Below the pieces are notes generated by a model. It saw nothing but the letters and a program-made list of their open reading frames with translations. It made no database searches and had not been told where the DNA came from. This document shows, one piece after another, positions 5,228 through 12,828 of a DNA stretch of 29,179 bases (its first letter is position 1; every line of letters starts with the position of its first letter). The DNA is from Rikenellaceae bacterium. Its GTDB lineage: Bacteria > Bacteroidota > Bacteroidia > Bacteroidales > UBA932. The position numbers and the translations under genes were made by a program. The stretch spans positions 1 to 29,179 of the forward strand of contig CAAGMI010000226.1 in the NCBI GenBank assembly GCA_900771005.1. Reading direction: 5' to 3'.

Positions 5228-6120
5228 ATTCCTTTGAGGATTTCAGCGAATTCGGAGGGTTTGAGGCCCCAGGCAGGGGCCAGAACCATATCCCTGGGCG
5301 TTTCGGACACGAAGCGGTCAAGGACGATATCCTCCCGAAGGTTGTCAACGAATCCGCCCACGGCACGGGCATATTCCAGTGGGGACATTAGCTTCAGACA
5401 GCCGGGATTCTCCTCATACATCGAAGCCAGAGGTGTGCCCTTTATCACCTGCAACTGGTGCAGTTTCAAAGTCGTGACAGGAAGCTCGGATATCCTCCGG
5501 GCATGCTCCACAAAATCCTCCTCGCTCTCACCTGGAAGTCCCAGGATCAGATGCACTCCGACAGCGATGCCCTTGGATGCGATGTCGCGGACAGCCCTCT
5601 CGGCGCACTCGAAATCGTGCCCCCTGTTTATCCTGCGGAGCGTCTCGTCGCAGGTGGATTCCACTCCGATTTCCAGCAGCAGATACGGGTGCCCGGACGG
5701 AGCCTTGCCCCCGAACCTGCGCTCAAACCAGTCCAGCAGATCGGGCTCCAGACAGTCCGGTCTGGTAGCAATGACAAGCCCCAGCGCTCCCGGAAAAGCC
5801 AAAGCTTCCTCATAGAGGCTTATCAGCCTTTCCGTTGGGCCGTAAGTGTTTGAATATGACTGGAAATAGGGGAGTATCCCCTTGAACTCGCCCTTCCCCT
5901 TGAAGAACCTTACGCCGTCCTCCAGCTGCCGGGTGATGCTCCCGGCCGAATCATAGGCATAAGATGGATTGAACGCAGCATTGTTGCAGAAGATGCATCC
6001 TCCGACACCGACCCTGCCGTCCCTGTTCGGACAGCCCAGACCGGCGTTCACCGCTATCTTCTGCACCCTTCCGGAGAAGATTGAGGACAGGTACTCTGAG
6101 AATGAAATGAAACTGCGCAC
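5224..6120 (-). CDS. YhcC-type radical SAM protein (TIGR01212-like)
   Basis: A 298-residue radical SAM enzyme. The cluster cysteines are in the family-specific layout C30-x11-C42-x2-C45 (GCPNRDGRVGVGGCIFCNN), unlike the classic Cx3Cx2C, which is the signature of the YhcC group. Other matches are QSYSNTYGP, the ATRPDCL strand, LLEIGVEST, the GHDFECAERAV helix, GVHLILGLPGE and LKLHQLQVIKGTPLA. Members use a 4Fe-4S cluster and S-adenosylmethionine; their substrate is not settled, and links to RNA modification have been suggested. The start is a GTG; an in-frame stop lies four codons upstream and no ATG is available. It is last in a leftward set, four bases after the gene at 6125-6733. Confidence 0.88.
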   Translation of the reverse strand: MRSFISFSEYLSSIFSGRVQKIAVNAGLGCPNRDGRVGVGGCIFCNNAAFNPSYAYDSAGSITRQLEDGVRFFKGKGEFKGILPYFQSYSNTYGPTERLISLYEEALAFPGALGLVIATRPDCLEPDLLDWFERRFGGKAPSGHPYLLLEIGVESTCDETLRRINRGHDFECAERAVRDIASKGIAVGVHLILGLPGESEEDFVEHARRISELPVTTLKLHQLQVIKGTPLASMYEENPGCLKLMSPLEYARAVGGFVDNLREDIVLDRFVSETPRDMVLAPAWGLKPSEFAEILKGI

Positions 6121-6124
6121 AGCT

Positions 6125-6733
6125 TCACTTTACCACTGACCAGGTGGTTTCAGGGGTGCCGGGGACGCCCTCGACTGCCCTGTATCCGTTCTGGACAAGG
6201 GTCTCGGGGTCATAGAAATAGTAGCAGTGCCAGAGTTTTGCGAGTCCTCCAGTGGCATTGCTCCTGACTTTTACGGCTTTCCGGCCTTCGTACATTTCTT
6301 CGCCCTCAACCTTGACTATCATCGGGTGGAATTCGAAATCCTGAGGGTTGAAACATTCGTAGGTGACTGATTTCTTGCCGTCGATGATCCTTCCCAGTAC
6401 GTATCCTATCGGCTGGTACCAGGGGTCGCCCTTGCTTTTTACCGTCTTGTCAACCGCCTTGCCGCGGACTGTGCCCTTGAGGTGGTAAACGCCGTCCTTG
6501 AGCACTATCGATGCGTCGGTGTTTTCTTTCTTGGAGACGATCTTGAATTCAAGGGTCCTGTACTGGCTGTCCATTGTGAACGTGGATACCTGTTCCCCGA
6601 AATGCTGGACCATTATTATCCTGTCGCCCTCCTTCCTGTCCTCGTAGGAGAGGGGAGTGCTTGTCTTGCCGCATTTGACGTTGTAGTTGAATATCGTCAG
6701 CAGCGTCGCGATGATGGCTGTTGTCTTTATCAT
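6125..6733 (-). CDS. Secreted protein of unknown function
   Basis: A 202-residue protein beginning with a likely signal peptide (MIKTTAIIATLLTIFNYNVK). The rest is rich in alternating polar and hydrophobic strands (RTLEFKIVSKKEN, GVYHLKGTVRG, KAVKVRSNATGGLAKLWHCYYF), suggesting a beta-rich periplasmic domain somewhat like DUF3108/DUF6134 proteins. I cannot name a family. It lies five bases after the COG0523 GTPase gene and four before the radical SAM gene, so the three are probably one transcript. A role in metal or envelope homeostasis is only a guess from that neighbour. Confidence 0.7.
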   Translation of the reverse strand: MIKTTAIIATLLTIFNYNVKCGKTSTPLSYEDRKEGDRIIMVQHFGEQVSTFTMDSQYRTLEFKIVSKKENTDASIVLKDGVYHLKGTVRGKAVDKTVKSKGDPWYQPIGYVLGRIIDGKKSVTYECFNPQDFEFHPMIVKVEGEEMYEGRKAVKVRSNATGGLAKLWHCYYFYDPETLVQNGYRAVEGVPGTPETTWSVVK

Positions 6734-6738
6734 ATCAT

Positions 6739-7809
6739 TTATTCTTTTTCCAGACAGAAGTCAAGGGATGCTTTGATGGCGTCTTTGTCGAGCTTCTGCC
6801 CGATGAAAACGATCTTCTCAGCCCTGTTCTCGTACCACTGTCCTATGTTTGTGAGACTAATCTGTTTGCCCGCCTGCTCGAAGAGGTAGCATTTCTCGGG
6901 TTCGTCCGTGAAGAAGCAGATACCCTTTGCTCTTATGACTCCGGCCGGCCAGTGCCTTGCGACGAAATTGTCGAACTTGTTGATGTCCAGAGGGTCGTTG
7001 CTGTAGTAGACGTAAGTCCCTATGCCGTATTCTTCGGTCTCTCCGTGCTCCGTGTCGCCGTGGTCGTCTTCGTCCTCCACCGCTGTGATCCAGGCGGCTG
7101 AACCTGATACCGAGTCATAGTCGAAAAGCCCGGTGTGGAGTATTGTGTCGAGGTCTATCTCTCCGTAGTCACAATCTACGAGCTCGGCGTGCGGCTGGAT
7201 GGTGCCGATGATTTCGTGGATTTTACGCAGGTCTTCAGGGCTTACTTCGGAAGCCTTGTTGATCAGGATCTTGTTGCAGAACTCTATCTGCTGGATCACC
7301 AGGCTTTCGATGTCATCTTCTTCGATGTTCCCGCGCACGAGGTCCTTGGCGCAGGAGAATTCGTCCCTCATCCTGAGTGCGTCCACCACGGTCACTATGC
7401 AGTCAAGGTGCGCCAGACCGTTTTTGACGTATTCCGGCCCCATGTATGGGATCGAGCAGATGGTGCGTGCTATAGGCTCCGGCTCGCAGATTCCGCTGGC
7501 TTCGATCACTATGTAGTCGAATCTGCCCATCCTGGCGATATCGCTCAACTGCTCCACGAGATCCATCTTGAGCGTGCAGCAGATGCAGCCGTTCTGCAGG
7601 GCTACGAGGCTGTCGTCCTTCTGGCCGACCATCCCTCCCTGCTCGATGAGCGAGGCGTCGATGTTGACCTCTCCTATGTCATTGACTATGACCGCGAACT
7701 TTATTCCTTTGCTGTTTGAAAGAATCCTGTTGACCAGAGTGGTCTTCCCGCTGCCCAGATATCCTGTGAGCAACAGTACGGGAATCTCCTTTGTCTTGTT
7801 TTTCTCCAT
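6739..7809 (-). CDS. COG0523 (CobW/YjiA/ZNG1-type) metal-handling GTPase
   Basis: A G3E-class P-loop GTPase of the COG0523 group, whose members help insert metals, mostly zinc, into client proteins. From the chosen start the Walker A is GYLGSGKTT (16-24), the metal-binding CxCC motif is GCICCTL (74-80), and IEASGICEPEP follows. A charged, histidine-containing insert (DEDDHGDTEHGETEE) precedes the C-terminal domain (GVIRAKGICFF), as in many zinc-linked members. I use the ATG at 7809 (356 residues). An upstream in-frame start at 7848 would add 13 residues before a normal N-terminus and run into the toxin gene. A TAnnTTTG box lies five bases before 7809. No Zur operator was recognised. Confidence 0.88.
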   Translation of the reverse strand: MEKNKTKEIPVLLLTGYLGSGKTTLVNRILSNSKGIKFAVIVNDIGEVNIDASLIEQGGMVGQKDDSLVALQNGCICCTLKMDLVEQLSDIARMGRFDYIVIEASGICEPEPIARTICSIPYMGPEYVKNGLAHLDCIVTVVDALRMRDEFSCAKDLVRGNIEEDDIESLVIQQIEFCNKILINKASEVSPEDLRKIHEIIGTIQPHAELVDCDYGEIDLDTILHTGLFDYDSVSGSAAWITAVEDEDDHGDTEHGETEEYGIGTYVYYSNDPLDINKFDNFVARHWPAGVIRAKGICFFTDEPEKCYLFEQAGKQISLTNIGQWYENRAEKIVFIGQKLDKDAIKASLDFCLEKE

Positions 7810-7814
7810 ATCTG

Positions 7815-7822
7815 CAAAAATA
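7815..7822 (-). promoter_or_regulatory. Candidate -7 box (TATTTTTG) for the COG0523 gene
   Basis: On the minus strand TATTTTTG ends five bases before the ATG at 7809. No -33 TTG occurs at ideal spacing (the nearest is 23 bases upstream). If used, the mRNA would be leaderless or nearly so. Confidence 0.35.
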
Positions 7823-7829
7823 CTGAAAA

Positions 7830-8264
7830 TTACTGTCCTTTGTACCAATTCTCGATGCGAAGGCGCTCTATCCTTTCAAAATGTCTGGCGTTTCCTGTCA
7901 CCATAATATATCCGTTCCTCGAGGCGTAGGCGCCTATCATCAGGTCAATGTCCTCTATGCCTTGACCCAAAGAGGCAAGACGTACGTGCTCTCTGGCATA
8001 TTCTTCACTGCATCCCTGCCACGGAAGTATTTCGAATTTTTCTTCAAGCAGGTGGAGGGATTCAATCTGTAGCCTGGCACGATGCCGTGATCTTTCATCT
8101 GTGCTTGTCTGCATCAGTTTGTATGGGCCTGCGTATAATTCAGCCAGGACGAGTTCGGATATTCCGCAATTCTGGATCCCGACACAGTTGATCTTTTTCT
8201 GTATGTCAGTGTCGCCTCTCAGTGCCGAGATGATGATACAGCTGTCCAATAGATATTTTACCAT
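7830..8264 (-). CDS. vapC: PIN-domain toxin, VapC type
   Basis: A 144-residue PIN-domain protein, probably a site-specific RNase that blocks translation when free of antitoxin. Acidic PIN residues are visible in order: KYLLDSC near the start (Asp7), the glutamate in LVLAELYAG, the aspartates in GIEDIDLMIGAYA, and the late TGNARHFERI strand, matching VapC layout. The ATG at 8264 is preferred over an upstream in-frame one at 8288 because it overlaps the antitoxin stop (ATGGTAA, seven bases shared), as is usual for translational coupling. It ends 20 bases before the COG0523 start. Confidence 0.85.
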   Translation of the reverse strand: MVKYLLDSCIIISALRGDTDIQKKINCVGIQNCGISELVLAELYAGPYKLMQTSTDERSRHRARLQIESLHLLEEKFEILPWQGCSEEYAREHVRLASLGQGIEDIDLMIGAYASRNGYIMVTGNARHFERIERLRIENWYKGQ

Positions 8265-8551
8265 ATCTCTTCCTTTTTTGAGATCCAATCTTTCCTGAGC
8301 TCTTCTGATATCTGCTGTGGTGATCTGTCCGGATCATCCCAGGCGGAGGCGTATCTTTCGAATTCCCTGAATCCTCCTTCGAATGACTTCCCGCTCTCTT
8401 TTGCGCGTATTGTCGCGCTGCCGTCATCATTGACGCAAATGATGAGTTTGCTGCCGGGTTCAGTCGCATTTAGAGCTTTCAGGATCTTTGCGGAGAATAT
8501 TGCTCCGCAACTGTTGCCGATTTTTCTGATTGTAAATTCTGCCGTTATCAT
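8258..8551 (-). CDS. AbrB/MazE-type antitoxin partner of VapC
   Basis: A 97-residue protein whose N-terminus (FTIRKIGNSCGAIFSAKIL, then PGSKLIICVNDDGSATIRAK) is a swapped-hairpin AbrB/SpoVT domain that binds DNA and represses the operon. The rest (FREFERYASAWDDP and the following helix) should wrap the toxin. The ATG at 8551 is chosen because the promoter lies immediately upstream (8557-8588); the alternative start at 8581 falls inside that promoter and so would not be transcribed. The leader is absent or only a base or two. Confidence 0.83.
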   Translation of the reverse strand: MITAEFTIRKIGNSCGAIFSAKILKALNATEPGSKLIICVNDDGSATIRAKESGKSFEGGFREFERYASAWDDPDRSPQQISEELRKDWISKKEEIW

Positions 8552-8556
8552 GTCGG

Positions 8557-8588
8557 CAAATTTACTATTATAATTTATCATATCAAAA
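8557..8588 (-). promoter_or_regulatory. Promoter of the toxin-antitoxin operon
   Basis: On the minus strand TTTTG (8588-8584) and TAAATTTG (8564-8557) are separated by 19 bases, an ideal Bacteroidota promoter. The -7 box ends five bases before the antitoxin ATG. An AbrB-type antitoxin would be expected to bind here for autorepression. Confidence 0.65.
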
Positions 8589-8654
8589 TGTTATAACTTT
8601 TTGCAAAGTTCGCTCCACTTTACGTAAATCCGGATAAGATTCGTATAAATTTGC

Positions 8655-8662
8655 TACCTTTG
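8655..8662 (+). promoter_or_regulatory. Candidate -7 box (TACCTTTG) for the thioesterase operon
   Basis: TACCTTTG ends six bases before the ATG at 8669. A second match, TAAATTTG, lies at 8646-8653. Neither has a good -33 TTG, so the exact promoter is uncertain. Confidence 0.35.
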
Positions 8663-8668
8663 AAGACT

Positions 8669-9049
8669 ATGTTTCACCGTAAGGTAAATTACTATGAATG
8701 TGACGGTATGGGCGTCACGCATCACTCCAATTATATCAGATATATGGAGGAGGCCCGGGTGGACTTTATGGAGAAGGCGGGACTGGGCCTTGACCGGATG
8801 GAGGCGGACGGGATAGTCTCTCCCGTGGTCGATCTGGAATGCAGATACTTGAGACCGACGCGTTTTGCGGATGTCATTGATATAGATATTAGCATCCTTT
8901 CAAGGTCTGCGCTGAAAATCAAGTTTGATTATACCATGAAGGTGGGGGATGCCGTGGTCTGCACCGCGAAGAGTACGCATTGCTTTATGAGGGAAGGCGT
9001 GCCGGTCCAGCTGGACAGGGAGTACCCCGATATTTCCAAGAAACTTTGA
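8669..9049 (+). CDS. Hotdog-fold acyl-CoA thioesterase (YbgC/FadM-like)
   Basis: A 126-residue single hotdog domain that likely hydrolyses acyl-CoA thioesters in the cytoplasm. The N-terminal motif YYECDGMGVTHHSNYIRYMEEAR is the family's active-site stretch, with Asp12 in the catalytic position. The central VDLECRYLRPTRFADVIDID and the end strand VCTAKSTHCFM fit 4-hydroxybenzoyl-CoA-thioesterase-like enzymes. The ATG at 8669 gives the standard N-terminus; the in-frame TTG at 8651 adds six residues with no support. It is first in an operon with serB (four-base gap). The physiological acyl group is unknown. Confidence 0.88.
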   Translation: MFHRKVNYYECDGMGVTHHSNYIRYMEEARVDFMEKAGLGLDRMEADGIVSPVVDLECRYLRPTRFADVIDIDISILSRSALKIKFDYTMKVGDAVVCTAKSTHCFMREGVPVQLDREYPDISKKL

Positions 9050-9053
9050 GTGT

Positions 9054-10289
9054 ATGAAAGAAAGTGAGATTGAGATTATTCAGGTGAATATTTCAGGGGA
9101 TGACAAGCCCGGCCTGACTACCGCGCTGATGGACATCCTCGCCAGATATGATGCATATATCCTTGACATAGGCCAGGCCAATATCCATAAGTCCCTGACT
9201 ATGGGTATCCTGTTCAGAACCACCAGGGATATGTCCGGCCTTATCATGAAGGAGCTTCTTTTCAAGGCTTCCGAACTCGGGGAACAGATCCGCTTCACGC
9301 CCATCGACATAGACAATTACAACGCCTGGGTATCCCGTCAGGGACGGAACAGATACATTATTACGCTGCTGGGACGTTATGTCAATGCGCGGGCCATTAC
9401 GGATGTGACTAAGGTCGTTTTTGACTATGGCCTGAATATAGATGCCATCCGCCGACTTACCGGACGTCCGCCTCTGTACGAGAGCAATGACACCCCGAAG
9501 TCCTGTATCGAGATATCCATAAGGGGTACTCTGGACGACGAGAAGCGTTCTCTGCTCCAGCACGACCTGATGAGCCTTCCGAAGAGCGGGTTGGACATTT
9601 CTTTCCAGAGGGACAATATTTACCGCAGGTCAAGGCGTCTTATCTGCTTTGATATGGATTCCACCCTTGTCAATACCGAATGCATAGATGAACTTGCCGA
9701 GCGTGCGGGAGTGGGTGACAAGGTGAAGGCTATCACTGAAAGCGCCATGAGGGGGGAGATTGACTTTACGGAGAGCTTTACGCGTCGAGTGGCCCTGCTG
9801 AAGGGTCTTGACGAGTCGGTAATGGAGGACATAGCACGCAATCTTCCTTATAACGAGGGATTGGAGAGAATGATGAAGATCCTGAAGATGGTGGGCTACA
9901 AGACAGCCATTCTTTCCGGAGGTTTTACATATTTCGGGAAATATCTGCAGCAGAAGTTCGGGTTTGATTATGTTTATGCCAATGAGCTTGAGATAGTTGA
10001 CGGCAAACTCACGGGACGGTACGTCGGAGATGTCGTCGACGGCAGGCGCAAGGCGGAACTTCTGAAACTTCTCTGTCAGGTGGAGAATATCAACCTGGAA
10101 CAGGCTGTGGCCGTTGGAGACGGCGCAAATGACCTGCCTATGCTTTCCCTTGCCGGTCTCGGTATCGCATATCACGCAAAACCTAAGGTGAAGGAGAATG
10201 CCGGACAGAGCATTTCTTCGATCGGACTTGACGGAGTCCTGTATTTCCTCGGACTTAAAGATTCATACATAGATCCTCAGAATAAATAA
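9054..10289 (+). CDS. serB: Phosphoserine phosphatase with two N-terminal ACT domains
   Basis: This enzyme dephosphorylates O-phosphoserine in the last step of serine synthesis. Of 411 residues, about 1-85 and 95-175 form two ACT domains (GDDKPGLTTALMDILARYD; RYIITLLGRYVNARAI), which usually bind an amino acid for feedback control. The HAD domain starts at about 195 with the catalytic DMDST (Asp200 nucleophile, Asp202). The LSGGFTYF motif, the lysine-bearing GRRKAELLK segment and VGDGANDLPML are all present. This fused form is common in Bacteroidota. The stop overlaps the ATG of the next gene by one base (TAATG), implying translational coupling. Confidence 0.95.
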   Translation: MKESEIEIIQVNISGDDKPGLTTALMDILARYDAYILDIGQANIHKSLTMGILFRTTRDMSGLIMKELLFKASELGEQIRFTPIDIDNYNAWVSRQGRNRYIITLLGRYVNARAITDVTKVVFDYGLNIDAIRRLTGRPPLYESNDTPKSCIEISIRGTLDDEKRSLLQHDLMSLPKSGLDISFQRDNIYRRSRRLICFDMDSTLVNTECIDELAERAGVGDKVKAITESAMRGEIDFTESFTRRVALLKGLDESVMEDIARNLPYNEGLERMMKILKMVGYKTAILSGGFTYFGKYLQQKFGFDYVYANELEIVDGKLTGRYVGDVVDGRRKAELLKLLCQVENINLEQAVAVGDGANDLPMLSLAGLGIAYHAKPKVKENAGQSISSIGLDGVLYFLGLKDSYIDPQNK

Positions 10290-11152
10290 TGAGCACTCAC
10301 GTTGTAATTATGGCCGGCGGTGTCGGCAGCAGACTTTTCCCTATCAGCACTCCCGACCATCCGAAGCAGTTCATCGATTTCCTCGGGGTGGGGAAGAGCC
10401 TGATACAATTGACTTATGACCGCTTTCTTGAGGTGGATCCCCAGGCCAGGTTCTGGGTCGTGACCTCGGAGAAATATGTGCATTTCGTTCACGAACAGTT
10501 GCCTGACATTCCTGACGAACAGATTCTGGCTGAACCTGTGGCCCGCAATACGGCTCCCTGTATAGGCTATGCCTGCTGGAAGATCAAGAAGAAGTATCCC
10601 GATGCAAATATAATGGTTACTCCTTCCGACGCTTACGTCCCCGATGTGAAGGCTTTCGCGAAGACGATGAATAAGGCTCTTTCGTTTACCGCCGAGGGCA
10701 GGGCAATAGTATGTGTCGGCATCTCTCCGGACCATCCGGATACGGAGTATGGATATATCCAGGTGGAGGAGTGTCGCGGGAACGATGAGATCAGCAAGGT
10801 TCGTGCGTTCAAGGAGAAGCCTTCTGCAGATGTGGCTGAGCGTTATCTGGCCGAAGGGGGCTATTTCTGGAATGCGGGTATTTTTGTGTGGAATGCTTCC
10901 ACCATCGAGGCCGAGCTTCGGGAACACGCGGAGCAGATCGCCATACTGATGGACGGCATCGCGGAAGATGTCTATACTGACAGGGAGGCTGTGACCTTGA
11001 GTCGTCTCTTCCCTCAGTGCGAGAAGATATCCATCGACTACGCTGTGATGGAGAAGTCGGAGAATGTCCACGTGATAAGTGCAGGATGGCAGTGGAGTGA
11101 TCTTGGCAGTTTCTCTGCAATCGAGAAGATCACAGGCAAAAAACTTAACTGA
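10289..11152 (+). CDS. manC: Mannose-1-phosphate guanylyltransferase, short form
   Basis: This enzyme makes GDP-mannose from mannose 1-phosphate and GTP for cell-surface glycans. The nucleotide-binding signature is VIMAGGVGSRLFPIS, with the PKQFIDFLG lysine segment, AEPVARNTAPCIGYA, TPSDAYV, FKEKPSADVAERYL, GYFWNAGIFVW, SIDYAVMEKS and WSDLGSFSAI. The protein stops 12 residues after WSDLG, giving 287 residues. Usual single-function forms in this phylum are about 350 residues and carry a further C-terminal beta-helix segment, so either the domain was lost or this lineage has a minimal form. The nucleotidyltransferase core looks intact. It is coupled to serB upstream and separated by two bases from the nitroreductase gene. 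Confidence 0.88.
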   Translation: MSTHVVIMAGGVGSRLFPISTPDHPKQFIDFLGVGKSLIQLTYDRFLEVDPQARFWVVTSEKYVHFVHEQLPDIPDEQILAEPVARNTAPCIGYACWKIKKKYPDANIMVTPSDAYVPDVKAFAKTMNKALSFTAEGRAIVCVGISPDHPDTEYGYIQVEECRGNDEISKVRAFKEKPSADVAERYLAEGGYFWNAGIFVWNASTIEAELREHAEQIAILMDGIAEDVYTDREAVTLSRLFPQCEKISIDYAVMEKSENVHVISAGWQWSDLGSFSAIEKITGKKLN

Positions 11153-11154
11153 TT

Positions 11155-11634
11155 ATGGAATTCAAGGAGCTTATAGCAGCAAGACATAGTGTCAGGAAGT
11201 TTACTGACGAGCCGGTGGACCGCCGTCTGATCGATGAGATGCTTGAGGAGGCCTGGACTGCACCGTCTTCCAAGAATTGCAGGAGCAGCGAGTTCCTCGT
11301 GGTGGAGGATAAGCAGACTCTTGAAGCCATTTCCCAGATGAGGGAATTCGGGTCTTCTTTTGTCGCCGGGGCTGCCTCTGCCATCGTCGTGATGGGAAAT
11401 CCCGAGAAGTCTGACCTTTGGGTGGACAATGCTTCCATCTGTGCTACATACCTTCTGCTGTCTGCAGTTGACAAGGGACTTGGCGGCTGCTGGATCCACG
11501 TCAACGGGCGTGTCCGGAGCAAGTCCGACCCTTCAAAAGGTACCGCCGAGGATTATCTGAAGGAACTTCTCGGCATCGAACCTGGCCGCCGGATCCTTTG
11601 CGTGATAGCCCTTGGATACGAGAAGAAGAAATAA
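11155..11634 (+). CDS. Nitroreductase-family oxidoreductase
   Basis: A 159-residue FMN-dependent nitroreductase-fold protein. It opens with the family hallmark MEFKELIAARHSVRKFTDEP (the Arg-x-Ser-x-Arg FMN contact). It continues with TAPSSKNCRSSEFLVV, the DNASICATYLLLSAVDKGLG helix and GGCWIHVNGR, ending RRILCVIALGYEKK. Size and motifs fit the small bacterial members that reduce quinones or nitro compounds with NAD(P)H; the natural substrate is unknown. It is the last gene of the thioesterase operon, two bases after manC. I found no terminator before the transposase gene. Confidence 0.88.
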   Translation: MEFKELIAARHSVRKFTDEPVDRRLIDEMLEEAWTAPSSKNCRSSEFLVVEDKQTLEAISQMREFGSSFVAGAASAIVVMGNPEKSDLWVDNASICATYLLLSAVDKGLGGCWIHVNGRVRSKSDPSKGTAEDYLKELLGIEPGRRILCVIALGYEKKK

Positions 11635-11648
11635 CTGATTATATTTTT

Positions 11649-11656
11649 TACCTTTG
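11649..11656 (+). promoter_or_regulatory. Candidate -7 box (TACCTTTG) for the transposase gene
   Basis: TACCTTTG fits TAnnTTTG and lies 33 bases before the ATG at 11690, but no -33 TTG is at the right spacing. A small inverted repeat (GCAGA at 11664-11668, TCTGC at 11674-11678) lies between box and start and could fold in the leader. Confidence 0.35.
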
Positions 11657-11689
11657 TAATGTTGCAGACAAATTCTGCGGCATAGGTGT

Positions 11690-12595
11690 ATGTTTGATTA
11701 TTATGAAGGGGAGGGTGCCGCTGAGGTGAAATTCTTTCACGTCTGCACAGACGGAACATCGAACGGTGTTGTTCATTTCTGCGACAAAGATTTCTTGAAG
11801 GCGATTAAACTGAGTGCAGTCTCTGCATTCAAGTGTGGCGTTTCGATCGTATGCTACTGTCATATGTCGACGCATTCACACTTTGTCATTTACTGCGAAT
11901 CCCAGGAACAGGCGAAATCTTTTGGCGAAGCATTCAAGCGGGATTATGCAAGGTATGTTTCCAAAGAATATGGTGTTGCAAAGGTGTATTATGGGGTTGC
12001 CTGCGTTCCAAAAAGAATAAATGATTTGTATTACCTCAAAAATTGTATCTCCTATGTCTTGATGAATCCCGTGACGGCAGGAATTGTCAGGCGGGCGGAG
12101 GATTATAAGTGGTCTTCTTTTGATGCATATTTTAATAATGCTGTAGATGATTCCATATCAATAAATGACTTGGGTACAGTCAGACGGAGGTCTATTATGT
12201 GCACTCATGCTGATTTGTCGGCATCTTTATTGAGAGTATGTAGCGATGGTAGCCTTTCTGTCAAATCTTTTGTGGATTACAAATTTGTAGAGAAACTTTT
12301 TAAAGGTCGGACAGATTTTTTTCGATCTCTGGCTTTGACGGATTGTGTGTCAGAAGAAGAAAAGTATATAGGGAACTCATTTGCGTATTCCTACACGGAA
12401 ATTATTGCGGAAGTGATTTCTTGCGCACAAAAGTTCTTTGGTAAGACATCAATCGCATTGTTGACAAAGGAGGAGAAACGAAAGGTTATTGTCACTGTCA
12501 GGAAGAAGACCAGAGCAACGCCTAAGGTGCTGGCAAGAATACTTCGACTCGATATCAGGGAAGTATATTATGCTCTGGGTTTGCCTTTGGAGTGA
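11690..12595 (+). CDS. IS200-like tyrosine (HUH) transposase, RAYT type
   Basis: A 301-residue single-strand transposase-like protein. The Y1 domain shows CHMSTHSHFVIY, with the metal-binding H62-x-H64 of HUH enzymes, then RDYARYVSKEYG supplying the likely catalytic tyrosine (Tyr86 or Tyr89). After it come KNCISYVLMNPVTAGIV and YKWSSFDAYF, which are standard in the REP-associated (RAYT) group. The C-terminus (RATPKVLARILRLDIREVYYALG) looks like a helix-turn-helix for DNA recognition. RAYTs act on palindromic repeats rather than on their own ends, and two related palindromes follow the gene (12599-12639, 12682-12719). Its composition is more AT-rich than its neighbours, which suggests transfer. 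The frame is complete. Confidence 0.85.
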   Translation: MFDYYEGEGAAEVKFFHVCTDGTSNGVVHFCDKDFLKAIKLSAVSAFKCGVSIVCYCHMSTHSHFVIYCESQEQAKSFGEAFKRDYARYVSKEYGVAKVYYGVACVPKRINDLYYLKNCISYVLMNPVTAGIVRRAEDYKWSSFDAYFNNAVDDSISINDLGTVRRRSIMCTHADLSASLLRVCSDGSLSVKSFVDYKFVEKLFKGRTDFFRSLALTDCVSEEEKYIGNSFAYSYTEIIAEVISCAQKFFGKTSIALLTKEEKRKVIVTVRKKTRATPKVLARILRLDIREVYYALGLPLE

Positions 12596-12598
12596 AAA

Positions 12599-12639
12599 AA
12601 TATGCCCACTATCATTATTTGCCAGATAGTGGGCATATT
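12599..12639. repeat. Perfect 15-base palindrome after the transposase (REP-like)
   Basis: AATATGCCCACTATC (12599-12613) is the exact reverse complement of 12625-12639, around an 11-base loop. It begins three bases after the transposase stop. No T-run follows on either strand, so it is a poor terminator and a better candidate for a RAYT recognition hairpin. A second, imperfect copy of the GTGGGCATA arm lies at 12711-12719. Confidence 0.65.
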
Positions 12640-12681
12640 GAAAATTGTAACGTGCTGATAATCAAGAGAAAATTTTATGAA

Positions 12682-12719
12682 ATGTGCTTACTGTCCTTAA
12701 TATATTGACAGTGGGCATA
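12682..12719. repeat. Second, degenerate palindrome of the same family
   Basis: ATGTGCTTACTGTC (12682-12695) faces GACAGTGGGCATAA (12707-12720). The inner six bases pair perfectly (ACTGTC with GACAGT) and the outer part pairs with mismatches. Both arms resemble those of the palindrome at 12599-12639 (consensus ATRTGCyyACTRTC). Two related palindromes about 80 bases apart next to a RAYT gene match the usual RAYT/REP layout. Confidence 0.5.
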
Positions 12720-12828
12720 ATATTTATAATGGCACCGCCGCCGGAATATATGACCTCCGGCGTCTAAAGATCAAGCGCTGCGCCGAGCTCGTGGAAGTGG
12801 CTCGCTTGCGCTTGACTTTTGCCAAAGT

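Noticed and set aside
7135..7719. Plus-strand frame of 194 codons antisense to the COG0523 gene
   Set aside because: The opposite strand encodes Walker A and CxCC motifs; this frame has no recognisable content.
406..8551. The ATPase, orphan antitoxin and VapBC pair as one defence island
   Set aside because: Core genes (folE, radical SAM, COG0523 GTPase) separate them, they do not share operons, and two of the elements are broken. No coherent system is supported.
12599..12639. Palindrome after the transposase as a rho-independent terminator
   Set aside because: The loop is 11 bases and no T-run follows in either direction. The second related copy nearby favours a repeat function.
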